From assembly GCA_900766555.1 (NCBI GenBank), contig CAAFVR010000010.1, positions 9,554-73,553 of the forward strand: a stretch of 64,000 bases of DNA, read 5' to 3'. Under the pieces are notes generated by a model. The model did not search any database and had not been told where the DNA came from. It saw only the letters and a list, made by a program, of their open reading frames with translations. The DNA comes from Helicobacteraceae bacterium. GTDB taxonomy: Bacteria > Campylobacterota > Campylobacteria > Campylobacterales > Helicobacteraceae. Both the position numbers and the translations under genes were made by a program. Below, in pieces: positions 9,764 to 18,999 of this stretch (its first letter is position 1; each line of letters starts with the position of its first letter).

Positions 9764-10525
9764 ATGAGATTAATTTCTTGGAATGTAAATGGCCTTCGCG
9801 CATGCGTAAAAAAGGGCTTTGGAGAATTTTTTAACAATGTAGATGCAGATATTTTTTGCATCCAAGAGTCAAAAATGAATCAAGATCAAGCAGATATTAG
9901 CTTTCCAAATTATTATAGTTATTGGAATTCAGCGCAGAAAAAGGGCTATTCTGGCACGGTGGTTTTTAGCAAACAAGAGCCAATAAATGTGAGCTATGAA
10001 ATGCGAAATCCCAAAAAACCAGAGCATGACAATGAGGGGCGCATAATTTTGTGCGAATATGCAGATTTCTATCTTGTAAATGTATATACGCCAAATTCAA
10101 AACAAGAATTGTTGCGCTTGCCTTATCGCGTGGAGTGGGAGGATGATTTCAGGGCCTTTTTATCGGATCTAAAGAAGGCAAAGCCAGTTATTGTTTGTGG
10201 CGATTTAAATGTGGCGCATAAAGAAATAGATTTGGCAAATCCAGCTGCAAATCGCAAGAATGCGGGCTTTACAAATGAAGAAAGAGGCAAATTCAGCGAG
10301 CTTTTAGAGGCTGGTTTTATTGATACTTTCAGGCATTTTTATCCAGATAAAGCGCATGCATATTCTTGGTGGAGCTATTTTGGCAAATCGCGAGAAAAAA
10401 ATGTCGGCTGGAGGATTGATTATTTTTTAGCAAGTGATGGATTAAAAAATCGCCTAAAAGATGCCTTTATTTATCCAGAAATCCACGGCAGTGATCATTG
10501 CCCAGTTGGCTTAATTTTGGAATGA
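9764..10525 (+). CDS. xth: Exodeoxyribonuclease III (AP endonuclease)
   Basis: A 253-aa ExoIII/ExoA-family Mg-dependent enzyme that cleaves abasic sites and trims 3' ends in base excision repair. Motifs: MRLISWNVNGLRA (catalytic Asn7), IQESKM (metal-binding Glu35), GDLNVAHKEIDLANP, the RIDYFLAS block, and the terminal GSDHCPVG with the catalytic Asp-His. Start ATG 9764 follows AAAGAGA. The last codon overlaps the prmA start (ATGA), so the two are coupled. Confidence 0.96.
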   Translation: MRLISWNVNGLRACVKKGFGEFFNNVDADIFCIQESKMNQDQADISFPNYYSYWNSAQKKGYSGTVVFSKQEPINVSYEMRNPKKPEHDNEGRIILCEYADFYLVNVYTPNSKQELLRLPYRVEWEDDFRAFLSDLKKAKPVIVCGDLNVAHKEIDLANPAANRKNAGFTNEERGKFSELLEAGFIDTFRHFYPDKAHAYSWWSYFGKSREKNVGWRIDYFLASDGLKNRLKDAFIYPEIHGSDHCPVGLILE

Positions 10526-11484
10526 CAGAATTTTATTACAAGCTAATAATTGCGCCATGTGGCTTTTATGATTTATTTGCCTCAAAGCTACTTGAATTTG
10601 GCCCAATAGAAGAGATAGATACGACAAATCCACTGCATCAAATGCATGAAATAGATGCCAGATCGGATCTGGGTGTGAATTTGGGCCAATATCTAGCGAG
10701 TTTTGAAGAAATAATCCCCTCAAAAGAGCAAACAGGGCCTACGAAATTTTTATCAGTTGCAACGACAGGCGATTTAAAAGATGAGCTAGATGCCCTAAAA
10801 AGCTTGCTTGAAGAATGCATATATCTTGCAAAAAAATTAGAGGTAAATTTTTATTACAAAATACAAAAGCTAAAAAATCAAGATTGGATAGATTCTTATA
10901 AGCGCGGTATTAGGCCCGTTATTTGCGAGTTTTTTTATATCCGTCCGCCATGGTGTGAGCCGCTAATTTTGCCAAATAAAGGGGCTAAATATGATGTATT
11001 GATAGAGCCAAGCCTAGCTTTTGGTACGGGGCATCATGAGAGCACTTCTCTTGTGCTGCAGACTCTTTGCACGCTTGATCTAAAGGACAAAAGCTTGCTT
11101 GACATCGGATCTGGGAGTGGGATTTTGGGCATTTGCGCTAGCTTTTTGGGCGCTAAAATTACTGCTTGCGATGTGGATTTAGACGCGGTTAATGAAACAA
11201 AAAAGAATTTTTCACTAAATAAAAGAGAACTTACAAAAATATGGCATGGCGGCATAAATGATATCGATTTAAGCAGTTTTGATGTCTTCACCATTAATAT
11301 TGAAGCTACTATTATTAAAATGTTATATAATTTTTTAAGGTTCGCAAAAGAGGGATCTCGCGTTATTTTGTCGGGTATTTTGCATAAATATGAGCATGAG
11401 ATTCTAAAATGTTTTGAGGAATTTACATGCGAGCGAACCCTACAAAAAGGCGAGTGGATCTGTTTTAGTATGATTAAAAAATAA
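10522..11484 (+). CDS. prmA: Ribosomal protein L11 methyltransferase
   Basis: A 320-aa SAM-dependent methyltransferase that modifies L11. The N-terminal half is the L11-recognition region; the catalytic half has IEPSLAFGTGHHESTSL and the SAM-binding motif LLDIGSGSGILGICASFLGA followed by the acidic ACDVD. Start ATG 10522 is chosen over an upstream in-frame codon at 10498 because it overlaps the xth stop by four bases and matches the family N-terminus. Ten bases separate it from ftsH. Confidence 0.93.
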   Translation: MTEFYYKLIIAPCGFYDLFASKLLEFGPIEEIDTTNPLHQMHEIDARSDLGVNLGQYLASFEEIIPSKEQTGPTKFLSVATTGDLKDELDALKSLLEECIYLAKKLEVNFYYKIQKLKNQDWIDSYKRGIRPVICEFFYIRPPWCEPLILPNKGAKYDVLIEPSLAFGTGHHESTSLVLQTLCTLDLKDKSLLDIGSGSGILGICASFLGAKITACDVDLDAVNETKKNFSLNKRELTKIWHGGINDIDLSSFDVFTINIEATIIKMLYNFLRFAKEGSRVILSGILHKYEHEILKCFEEFTCERTLQKGEWICFSMIKK

Positions 11485-11494
11485 AGGATTACAA

Positions 11495-13384
11495 ATGGCT
11501 AACAAGCCCCCACAAAAAAAACCAAATATCTTCCTTGTGGTTTTGGTTTTTATAATTTTAGCCTGGATCGGATCTAGGATTTTTGCGCCAGATGGCGGAG
11601 ATTTCCTAAATTTTAAAAGCAATACAAAAAATATCGAATATTCGGAGTTAAAAACGCTAATTCAAGAGGGCCGCATAAGCTCACTTGACATAGGACAAAC
11701 GACATTAAAAGCCACAGAAATACATTTAGGCCAGCGCGTGATTTATACGACGCGCCGCATCTCGCAGGATCTGACGCTAATACCACTTTTGGACGAAAAG
11801 AAAGTGGCCTATCAAAGCATCGATGATTCAAGCTTTTTGGCATCAATTTTTAGCTGGATTTTGCCATTTTTGATATTGATGGGCATTTGGCTTTTCATAA
11901 CTTCTAGGATGCAAAAAAATATGGGCGGGGGCATTTTTGGCCTTGGCAGCTCCAAAAAATTAGTAAATGCCGAGAAGCCAAATGTGCGTTTCAATCACAT
12001 GGCCGGCAACGAAGAGGCAAAAGAAGAGGTAGTTGAGATAGTGGATTTTCTAAAATATCCCACAAGATATGCTCAAGTTGGCGCCAAAATACCAAAGGGC
12101 GTGCTATTAGTTGGTCCTCCAGGAACGGGCAAAACATTGCTCGCAAAAGCGGTGGCTGGCGAGGCAAATGTGCCATTTTTCTCCATGTCTGGATCTAGCT
12201 TTATTGAAATGTTCGTAGGGCTTGGCGCTAGCAGAGTGCGAGATCTGTTTGACATGGCAAAAAAGGCAGCGCCTAGCATAATTTTTATAGATGAAATTGA
12301 TGCTGTGGGTAAATCGCGCGCGGCAGGCGGCATGATAAGCGGAAATGACGAGCGAGAACAAACGCTAAATCAGCTTCTAGCTGAAATGGACGGTTTTGGC
12401 AGCGATCAAGCGCCAGTTATCGTGCTTGGTGCCACAAATCGCCCTGAAGTGCTAGACCCAGCGTTATTGCGCCCGGGTCGATTTGATAGGCAAGTGCTAG
12501 TTGATAAGCCAGATTTCAACGGTCGCATCGAGATTTTGAAAGTGCATATAAAATCTGTAAAGCTTGGCCGCGATGTGGATTTGCAAGAAGTTGCAAAATT
12601 AACAGCGGGGCTTGCAGGAGCGGATCTAGCTAATATTATTAATGAGGCTGCATTATTGGCGGGTAGAAATAATCAAAAAGAGATTTCACAAATCCATCTA
12701 AAAGAGGCCATCGAGCGCGGCATCGCTGGATTGGAGAAAAAATCGCGTCGCATATCGCCAAAAGAGAAGCAAATTGTGGCATATCATGAGAGTGGACATG
12801 CTGTAATTTCTGAGATGACAAAAGGCAGCGATCGCGTCAATAAAGTATCCATAATTCCACGCGGGATGGCAGCGCTTGGATACACGCTAAATACGCCAGA
12901 GGAAAATAAATATTTATTGCAAAAGCATGAGTTAATAGCCAAAATTGATGTGCTTTTGGGTGGACGCGCGGCGGAAGATGTATTTTTAGGTGAGATATCA
13001 ACGGGTGCTAGTAATGATCTTGAGCGCTGCACGGATATTTTAAAAGGCATGGTTAGTCATTATGGCATGACCGATGTAAGCGGATTAATGGTTCTTGAGA
13101 AGCCAAGAAATGCATTTTTAAATGGCGGGCTTGGATCATCGCGCGAATTTAGCGAACAAATGGCCGAAAAGATGGATAATTTCATCAAAAATACGCTAAA
13201 TGAGCGTTATGAGCATGTGAAACAAACGTTAAGTGATTATCGAGATGCCATTGAAGAAATGGTAAAAGAGCTCTTGGATAAAGAAATTATCGATGGAGAG
13301 CGCGTAAGAAAGCTGATTTCAGATTTTGAAGTGGCAAATAATCTACCAACTAGACTAGTGGCGCGCGAAGCCTCAAATGCATAA
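11495..13384 (+). CDS. ftsH: ATP-dependent zinc metalloprotease FtsH
   Basis: A membrane-anchored AAA+ protease that degrades misassembled membrane proteins and regulatory proteins. The 629-aa protein has two transmembrane helices (about 11-29 and 117-137) flanking a small periplasmic domain, Walker A GPPGTGKT (207-214), Walker B FIDEID (264-269), the second-region-of-homology arginines in [13 protein letters not shown], and the zinc site HESGH (431-435). AAAGGA precedes ATG 11495. Order prmA-ftsH-pssA-copA is that of several Campylobacterota (from memory). Confidence 0.97.
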   Translation: MANKPPQKKPNIFLVVLVFIILAWIGSRIFAPDGGDFLNFKSNTKNIEYSELKTLIQEGRISSLDIGQTTLKATEIHLGQRVIYTTRRISQDLTLIPLLDEKKVAYQSIDDSSFLASIFSWILPFLILMGIWLFITSRMQKNMGGGIFGLGSSKKLVNAEKPNVRFNHMAGNEEAKEEVVEIVDFLKYPTRYAQVGAKIPKGVLLVGPPGTGKTLLAKAVAGEANVPFFSMSGSSFIEMFVGLGASRVRDLFDMAKKAAPSIIFIDEIDAVGKSRAAGGMISGNDEREQTLNQLLAEMDGFGSDQAPVIVLGATNRPEVLDPALLRPGRFDRQVLVDKPDFNGRIEILKVHIKSVKLGRDVDLQEVAKLTAGLAGADLANIINEAALLAGRNNQKEISQIHLKEAIERGIAGLEKKSRRISPKEKQIVAYHESGHAVISEMTKGSDRVNKVSIIPRGMAALGYTLNTPEENKYLLQKHELIAKIDVLLGGRAAEDVFLGEISTGASNDLERCTDILKGMVSHYGMTDVSGLMVLEKPRNAFLNGGLGSSREFSEQMAEKMDNFIKNTLNERYEHVKQTLSDYRDAIEEMVKELLDKEIIDGERVRKLISDFEVANNLPTRLVAREASNA

Positions 13385-13436
13385 ATTTAAAAAACATGGC
13401 GCTTTTGGCGCGCTAGCCTCAAACTAAGCGGATCTA

Positions 13437-14150
13437 ATGAACAAAAATGCTCTGTATATCTTGCCAAATCTATTTACCGTTGGCAGCATTTTTTTGGGGA
13501 TTTGGTCTATCATTTTGGCTTCAGATGGGGACTTTGAGATGGCATGTTTATTAGTGCTATTTTCTGCGATTTTGGATGGGCTAGATGGGCGCATAGCTAG
13601 GCTCACTGGGACTTCTAGCAAATTTGGCGTGGAATTGGATTCGCTAGCTGATATTGTGGCTTTCGGTGTTGCGCCAGCTTTTATTTTGTATTTTTATGTG
13701 GGTCAAAATTATGGTCGCATGGGGATGGCAGTTTCGGCCATTTTTGTGATCTTGGGCGCTGTTAGATTGGCTAGATTTAATATTGCAAATCCAAATGTCG
13801 AGCCAAATTCTTTTATCGGACTGCCGATACCAAGCGCTGGCATTGCGCTTAGTTTTTGGATCTTAAATGACATTGAATATGGCATTTTGTTGCAGCACAA
13901 TCTTGGTTTTTTGTTACTTATTTTTGCCTTTTTATTAGCAATTTTGATGGTTAGCAACATACGTTATTCGAGCTTTAAAAAGATGAAATTTAATCTCAGA
14001 ACGCTTATTTTGCTGATTTTAGTGCTCATTTTGGCCTTTTTAAGTCCATATGAGGTAATTGGTGCTTCGATTAGTCTTTATATATTTTTTGGCTTGCTTA
14101 GATTTATTTTTTTAGGTATTAAAATTTTATTCCGTAAAAGGGCGTCATAA
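13437..14150 (+). CDS. pssA: CDP-diacylglycerol-serine O-phosphatidyltransferase
   Basis: Makes phosphatidylserine, precursor of phosphatidylethanolamine. The 237-aa multi-spanning membrane protein contains the full CDP-alcohol phosphotransferase signature DGx2ARx8Gx3Dx3D at residues 50-72 (D50, G51, A54, R55, G64, D68, D72), followed by hydrophobic segments typical of the class II PssA. It sits 52 bases after ftsH without an obvious terminator. Confidence 0.95.
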   Translation: MNKNALYILPNLFTVGSIFLGIWSIILASDGDFEMACLLVLFSAILDGLDGRIARLTGTSSKFGVELDSLADIVAFGVAPAFILYFYVGQNYGRMGMAVSAIFVILGAVRLARFNIANPNVEPNSFIGLPIPSAGIALSFWILNDIEYGILLQHNLGFLLLIFAFLLAILMVSNIRYSSFKKMKFNLRTLILLILVLILAFLSPYEVIGASISLYIFFGLLRFIFLGIKILFRKRAS

Positions 14151-14164
14151 AATCAAAAAAGTGC

Positions 14165-14170
14165 TATAAA
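14165..14170 (+). promoter_or_regulatory. Possible -10 box (TATAAA) for copA
   Basis: TATAAA lies 30 bases before the copA ATG; the leader then holds AGGAG. A short inverted repeat, CCTAA at 14173-14177 and TTAGG at 14189-14193, spans the region up to the ribosome site. I cannot tell whether it is an operator. Confidence 0.35.
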
Positions 14171-14199
14171 TTCCTAAGACTAAATCATTAGGAGTTAAT

Positions 14200-16449
14200 A
14201 TGCAGCAAATAACTTTTCTGATAGATGGGATGGCTTGCGCTAGTTGCAGTTCTGGGATTGAAAAATCCTTGCAACGCAAAGATGGCGTAATGGAGGCCGA
14301 AGTTGCACTAGTTAGCCAAAATGCCAAGGTCGTATTTGATGAAAATAAGATTTCAAAAGATGTGATCTTTGATTTCATCCAAAAAATGGGCTATGAGCCA
14401 AAAGAGATCGGATCTAGCCAAGAGGATGAAAAATTTAATCCCAAAATCAGGGCATTTTTAGCTCTTTTGCTCACTCTTATTGTGCTTTATACATCGATGT
14501 TTGCGCATTTTTTTGATCTGCCAAATTTTTCTTTAATCACTTCGTCTACTATTCAGCTTGTGCTTACAATTGGCGTTTTGGCTTTGGGTTATAAATTTTT
14601 TGTCCGCGGATTTAGCCATTTTATTAAGGGTAGCTCAAATATGGATACGCTAATTGCGCTTGGCAGCGGCGCTAGCTTGCTTTATAGCCTGTATCTTTAT
14701 GTAGAGATTTTGCGCACGACCCTAGCTCATCCGCTGTATTTTGAATCAGCTAGTGTTATTGTGGCCTTTGTCATGCTTGGTAAATTAATTGAGGAATACG
14801 CCAAAGAGCGCGCGCTAAAATCCTTGGGCTATCTTGAACAATTCATGGATTCAAAGGGCCTTAAACTAATTGATGGCGAATTTGTGGAAGTGCCATTTGC
14901 GCAAATAAAAGAGGGCGATTTTGTAAAAATTCTGCCAGGTGCGTCTTTACCAGTTGATGGCGTGATAACTGAGGGTGATGCTAGTTTGGATCTATCAATG
15001 ATAAGTGGTGAGAGCTTGCCTGTTTATAAAAAAACTGGCGATGAAGTGTTAGCTGGAAGCATACAATCTGGCAGTGCGAGCGCTTTTATAATGCAAGCTA
15101 CTAAAACTATTAGCAGCTCAAAAGCATCTCAAATTGTGCGTATGGTGCGTGATGCGCAAAATTCTAAAGCGCCAATTTCTCGCATCGCAGATACGGTTAG
15201 CGCGTATTTTGTGCCGGGGGTTATAATTTTGGCGCTAATTGCTGGTGGGATTTGGAGTTATGCAAGGGGATTTAGCTTTGGACTTGAGGTATTTGTAACC
15301 GTGCTTGTTGTGAGCTGCCCTTGCGCTTTGGGCTTGGCTACGCCGATTGCAATATTGCTTGGGAGCTCAAAAGCGCTTGAACATGGCGTACTTTTCAAAG
15401 ATGCCAAAGCGATGGAAAATGCGCAAAAAGTAGATTATGCAATATTTGATAAAACGGGCACGATAACGCATTATGATCTTGAAATATCAAATATCAAGAC
15501 ATTTGGCATAAGCGAAGAAAAAGCGCTTAGCATAGCGGCCGCACTAGAGGGACAAAGTGAGCATTTAATAGCGCGCGCGGTGCTCAAAAAAGCAAAAGAT
15601 AAAAGCGCAAAAAAGCTTGAAGTATCAGATCTAGCAAATAAAATTGGACTTGGCGTAATTGGGCGCATAGATGGTGCGTTATATAAATTAGGCAAGCTCG
15701 AATTCTTGGATGTTAAAGATACAGACGATATCAGCGTGGATAAAAGTGCCATTTTCTTGGCTAGATCGGATCTGACAACGCAAACAAAAGAAAAAGAGAC
15801 AGAAAAAGGAAAAAATGAGAAAAAAAATGAGGGAAGAGAAGGCGGAGGCGATGAATTGCTAGCTATTTTTGAGCTTGAAAATAAAATCAAAGATTATGCA
15901 AAAGAGACGATAGAGCTTTTGCAGCGCAATGGCGTCAAAACGATGATTTTATCAGGTGATAATGATGGCGTAGTGCGGGCGCTCGGGCGCCAAGTTGGCG
16001 TGGATGTGGCCATTGGAGATTTACTGCCAGAGCAAAAATTAGAGCGCATAAAAACGCTAAAACAGCAAAATAAAGTAATGATGGTAGGCGATGGGCTAAA
16101 TGATGCGCCGGCCTTGGCGCTTAGTGATATCTCAATTGCTATGAATGCCGGAAATGACCTAAGCAAAGAGCGCGCAAATATCGTGCTTTTGAATAATGAT
16201 ATATCCGGTGTTGCAGATGCATTTAAAATAAGTAAGGCAATTGTCTCAAATATCAAGAGCTCATTGTTTTTTGCCTTTGTCTATAATGTTATTGCAATTT
16301 TGTTTGCAGCGGGCGTGTTTTATAAGCTAGATCTGTTTATAAATCCGATGATTGCAGCGATTGCGATGAGTTTAAGCAGCCTTAGTGTTGTGCTAAATGC
16401 ACAAAGACTTAGATTTACGAATAAGGAAAAACATGGAAACAAATTTTAA
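14200..16449 (+). CDS. copA: Copper-exporting P1B-type ATPase CopA
   Basis: Exports Cu(I) from the cytoplasm. The 749-aa protein has an N-terminal heavy-metal domain with CASC (13-16), eight hydrophobic segments, the metal-transport CPC (373-375), the phosphorylation site DKTGT (D417) and the hinge GDGLNDAP (630-637) with ATP-binding domain between. Odd: residues about 527-551 are a lysine/glutamate/glycine-rich low-complexity insert (coded by an almost pure purine run containing A8), sitting between the nucleotide-binding region and the P-domain where relatives have a short turn. AGGAG precedes ATG 14200. Followed by copP, which overlaps its 3' end by 17 bases. Confidence 0.95.
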   Translation: MQQITFLIDGMACASCSSGIEKSLQRKDGVMEAEVALVSQNAKVVFDENKISKDVIFDFIQKMGYEPKEIGSSQEDEKFNPKIRAFLALLLTLIVLYTSMFAHFFDLPNFSLITSSTIQLVLTIGVLALGYKFFVRGFSHFIKGSSNMDTLIALGSGASLLYSLYLYVEILRTTLAHPLYFESASVIVAFVMLGKLIEEYAKERALKSLGYLEQFMDSKGLKLIDGEFVEVPFAQIKEGDFVKILPGASLPVDGVITEGDASLDLSMISGESLPVYKKTGDEVLAGSIQSGSASAFIMQATKTISSSKASQIVRMVRDAQNSKAPISRIADTVSAYFVPGVIILALIAGGIWSYARGFSFGLEVFVTVLVVSCPCALGLATPIAILLGSSKALEHGVLFKDAKAMENAQKVDYAIFDKTGTITHYDLEISNIKTFGISEEKALSIAAALEGQSEHLIARAVLKKAKDKSAKKLEVSDLANKIGLGVIGRIDGALYKLGKLEFLDVKDTDDISVDKSAIFLARSDLTTQTKEKETEKGKNEKKNEGREGGGDELLAIFELENKIKDYAKETIELLQRNGVKTMILSGDNDGVVRALGRQVGVDVAIGDLLPEQKLERIKTLKQQNKVMMVGDGLNDAPALALSDISIAMNAGNDLSKERANIVLLNNDISGVADAFKISKAIVSNIKSSLFFAFVYNVIAILFAAGVFYKLDLFINPMIAAIAMSLSSLSVVLNAQRLRFTNKEKHGNKF

Positions 16450-16630
16450 AGTAAATGATATAAGCTGTCAAAAATGCGCGGACAAAATCACAAATTATGT
16501 CCAAAATATCGAGGGCGTAAGCAGCGTCAAAGTGGATCTAGCCACTAAAAATGTGCAAATTTCACATAACACAAAAGAAGCTGTGCTAAAAGATGCATTA
16601 TTAGATCTAGGCTACCAAGAGATTAATTGA
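16433..16630 (+). CDS. copP: Copper chaperone-like heavy-metal-associated protein
   Basis: A 65-aa single HMA domain, the size of CopP/CopZ copper chaperones. The metal loop is ISCQKCADK (CxxC); the beta-alpha-beta pattern continues with VEGVSSVKVDLATKNVQI and ends LLDLGYQEI. Start ATG 16433 has AAGGA five bases upstream and lies inside the end of copA, so it is translated with it, as in H. pylori copA-copP. Presumably passes Cu(I) to CopA. Confidence 0.88.
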   Translation: METNFKVNDISCQKCADKITNYVQNIEGVSSVKVDLATKNVQISHNTKEAVLKDALLDLGYQEIN

Positions 16631-18273
16631 GACATTTTTATAAGCGTTTTTGGCCCTATATCCGCAATTACAAGTTCTATTTTGTAATTGTGGTGCTTTC
16701 TACCATTTTAGTTGGCATTAGCACAGCTAGTGTCGCATATCTGATAAAGCCAGTTTTGGATGGCATTTTTATCCGGCATGACAGCAGATTGCTTTTGCTT
16801 GTGCCATTTTTGCTAATCCTAGCCTATGTTGGCAAGGGCGTTGGCATTTTAATCCAGACATATTTTATGAATTACATTGGGCTTAGCATTGTTAAAACCA
16901 TACGAAATAATATGATCCAAAAGATGCTAGATCTTGAGATCGCATTTTTTAATCAGATGCGAAATGGTGAGCTGATTTCTCGCATCACAAATGACATTAG
17001 CATCGTTAGAAATGGCGTTTCAAATTTCTTTGCGCAAGGATTGCAGGAGATTTTTACAGCTCTTGCTTTAGTTGTCGTAGTAATTTATCAAAGCCCAAGG
17101 CTCGCTCTTTTTGGGCTAATAATTATGCCGCTCTCAATTTATCCGCTAAAGCTTGTGTTAAATAAAATCAAAAAATTATCTAGATCTTCGCAGGAGAAAA
17201 ATTCTGACATCACAGCAAAACTTAGCGAAATATTTAACAATATCGAGATTATAAAAGCGAGCAATGGAGAGGCCATTGAGGCCAAAAATTTTGCTAAAGA
17301 AAATGAGCATTTTTTTAAAATTACGCTTAAGGCAATTTTCCTAGATCGGACAAATGGCCCGATTATGGAGTTTTTGGGCGCTATTGCGATGGGGATTGTA
17401 ATTTTTCTAGGCGGATCTAGAGTAATGCAAGCTGATCTTAGCCCTGGGGAATTTTTCTCTTTTATGACGGCGCTTTTTATGCTTTATAGTCCGATAAAAC
17501 GCCTTGTTGGCATGGTTAGTGCATTTCAAGAAGCGGGCGTTGCGGGCGAGCGAATTTTTGAAATTTTGGATAAAACGCCAGCTATAAAAGATGGTTCAAA
17601 AGAGCTTAATTTGGGCGTCAAAAGTATAGAATTTCAAAATGTAAGCCTGAGGTATAACGAAATAACGGCGCTAGATGGCGTAAATATTGATGCCAAAACA
17701 AATGAAGTTATCGCATTTGTGGGTAAATCTGGCGGCGGAAAAACAAGCGCAATTAATCTAATATTGCGTCTTTTTGACCCTACAAGCGGGCAAATTTTGA
17801 TAAATGGCATCAATTCATCGGATCTAAGCCAAAAGTCGCTTCGCGATAAGATTTCTCTTGTAAGTCAGCGCATTTTTATTTTTAATGATAGCGTGCTAGC
17901 CAATGTGGCCTATGGTCAGGAAATAAACGAGGAGCGCGCGATTTGGGCTCTCAAAGAAGCTAGCGCATATGATTTTGTAATGAATTTGGAGGGCGGATTA
18001 TATGCCAATTTGGATGAATTTGGCACAAATCTAAGCGGCGGTCAGCGCCAGCGCATCGCAATAGCCCGCGCGTTGTACAAAAATCCAAGTGTATTAATTT
18101 TGGACGAAGCCACAAGCGCGCTAGATCTAGATACTGAGACATTGATAAAACAGACCATTAATAAAAATAAGGCGGATAAAATCGTAATATTAATAGCGCA
18201 TCGCCCAAGCACAATTGAGCTGGCTAATAAGATCTATGAATTTAATAGCGGCAAAATAAAGCGCATAAAATAG
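16627..18273 (+). CDS. ABC exporter, transmembrane and ATP-binding fusion (MsbA-like)
   Basis: A 548-aa half-transporter: six hydrophobic helices in residues 1-300, then a nucleotide-binding domain with Walker A GKSGGGKT (366-373), Q-loop region VSQRIFIFND, signature LSGGQRQRIAIARAL and Walker B VLILDEATSALD, H-loop IAHRPST. Closest in layout to MsbA lipid A flippases, which fits an otherwise essential envelope role; a peptide or drug exporter cannot be excluded. The start is TTG 16627 overlapping the copP stop (TTGA), so it is coupled to the copper genes, an unusual partnership. It abuts cmoA with no gap, convergently. Confidence 0.85.
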   Translation: MRHFYKRFWPYIRNYKFYFVIVVLSTILVGISTASVAYLIKPVLDGIFIRHDSRLLLLVPFLLILAYVGKGVGILIQTYFMNYIGLSIVKTIRNNMIQKMLDLEIAFFNQMRNGELISRITNDISIVRNGVSNFFAQGLQEIFTALALVVVVIYQSPRLALFGLIIMPLSIYPLKLVLNKIKKLSRSSQEKNSDITAKLSEIFNNIEIIKASNGEAIEAKNFAKENEHFFKITLKAIFLDRTNGPIMEFLGAIAMGIVIFLGGSRVMQADLSPGEFFSFMTALFMLYSPIKRLVGMVSAFQEAGVAGERIFEILDKTPAIKDGSKELNLGVKSIEFQNVSLRYNEITALDGVNIDAKTNEVIAFVGKSGGGKTSAINLILRLFDPTSGQILINGINSSDLSQKSLRDKISLVSQRIFIFNDSVLANVAYGQEINEERAIWALKEASAYDFVMNLEGGLYANLDEFGTNLSGGQRQRIAIARALYKNPSVLILDEATSALDLDTETLIKQTINKNKADKIVILIAHRPSTIELANKIYEFNSGKIKRIK

Positions 18274-18999
18274 CTATTTTCTAGCGATAAAAGTTGCAAA
18301 ATTTAAATAGCGCAACACAACTTCAACCGAGCTAAAGCCGGCATCTTTAAGCATTTTGACATTTTCATCCGAGCTGTAGCTAACTAGCACATTTTGGATG
18401 GCTTCGCGCTTTTTTGCAATCTCATTTTTGCTATAGCCCGCATTTTGCTTGAAATTCTCATATTGCTTAATGATCCAAAAGTCCAAGATCGGATCTGGCG
18501 CGTATAATTTCTCACTCATGATAAAAAAGCTATCATTTTTAAGGCTTGCATGAATTTTTGCAAGCAATTTTTGGCGCAAAAGAGGTCGCACAAATTGCAC
18601 CGTCCAAAGCGCGGTTATTAGATCAAAGCCATTTTTATTTATGGCTTTAAAATCATTTTGTGTAATATCATCCAAAATGAAGCTGATATCAAAGCCATAT
18701 GCGCGCGATTTTTGGCTGGCTATATCAATCATAGCTTTTGAGTTATCAATGCCAAAAAGTGTAGAATCCTTTAATTTTGGCGCTAAATTTAGCAGGAAAT
18801 TACCCGTCGCAGACCCTAAATCCAGAACGCTTAGCTCTTTTTGTGTATTTAAAAAGAGCGCAAAATCACAGCAGATTTCAATTGTTTGCGCATAAAATGG
18901 GATGCTCCGGCTTGCCATGTCATCAAATACGCTTGCGACATTGCTGTCAAATTGAAATTGCTTGTTTAGATCCTGTTTAAAAAGTTCATCTTTTGGCAT
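18274..18999 (-). CDS. cmoA: Carboxy-S-adenosyl-L-methionine synthase
   Basis: Makes carboxy-SAM from SAM and prephenate for uridine-34 cmo5 tRNA modification. The 241-aa protein has the CmoA N-terminus (FDSNVASVFDDMASRSIPFY), the SAM motif LDLGSATGNFLLNL and a later ALWTVQFV. Last gene of the minus-strand ribBA-queF-recG-cmoA run; its start overlaps recG by 14 bases. CmoB is not in the window. Confidence 0.9.
   Translation of the reverse strand: MPKDELFKQDLNKQFQFDSNVASVFDDMASRSIPFYAQTIEICCDFALFLNTQKELSVLDLGSATGNFLLNLAPKLKDSTLFGIDNSKAMIDIASQKSRAYGFDISFILDDITQNDFKAINKNGFDLITALWTVQFVRPLLRQKLLAKIHASLKNDSFFIMSEKLYAPDPILDFWIIKQYENFKQNAGYSKNEIAKKREAIQNVLVSYSSDENVKMLKDAGFSSVEVVLRYLNFATFIARK

Noticed and set aside
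15820..15827. A8 run in copA as a phase switch
   Set aside because: The frame is intact, the run is short for A tracts in an AT-rich genome, and a switch in copper export lacks support.
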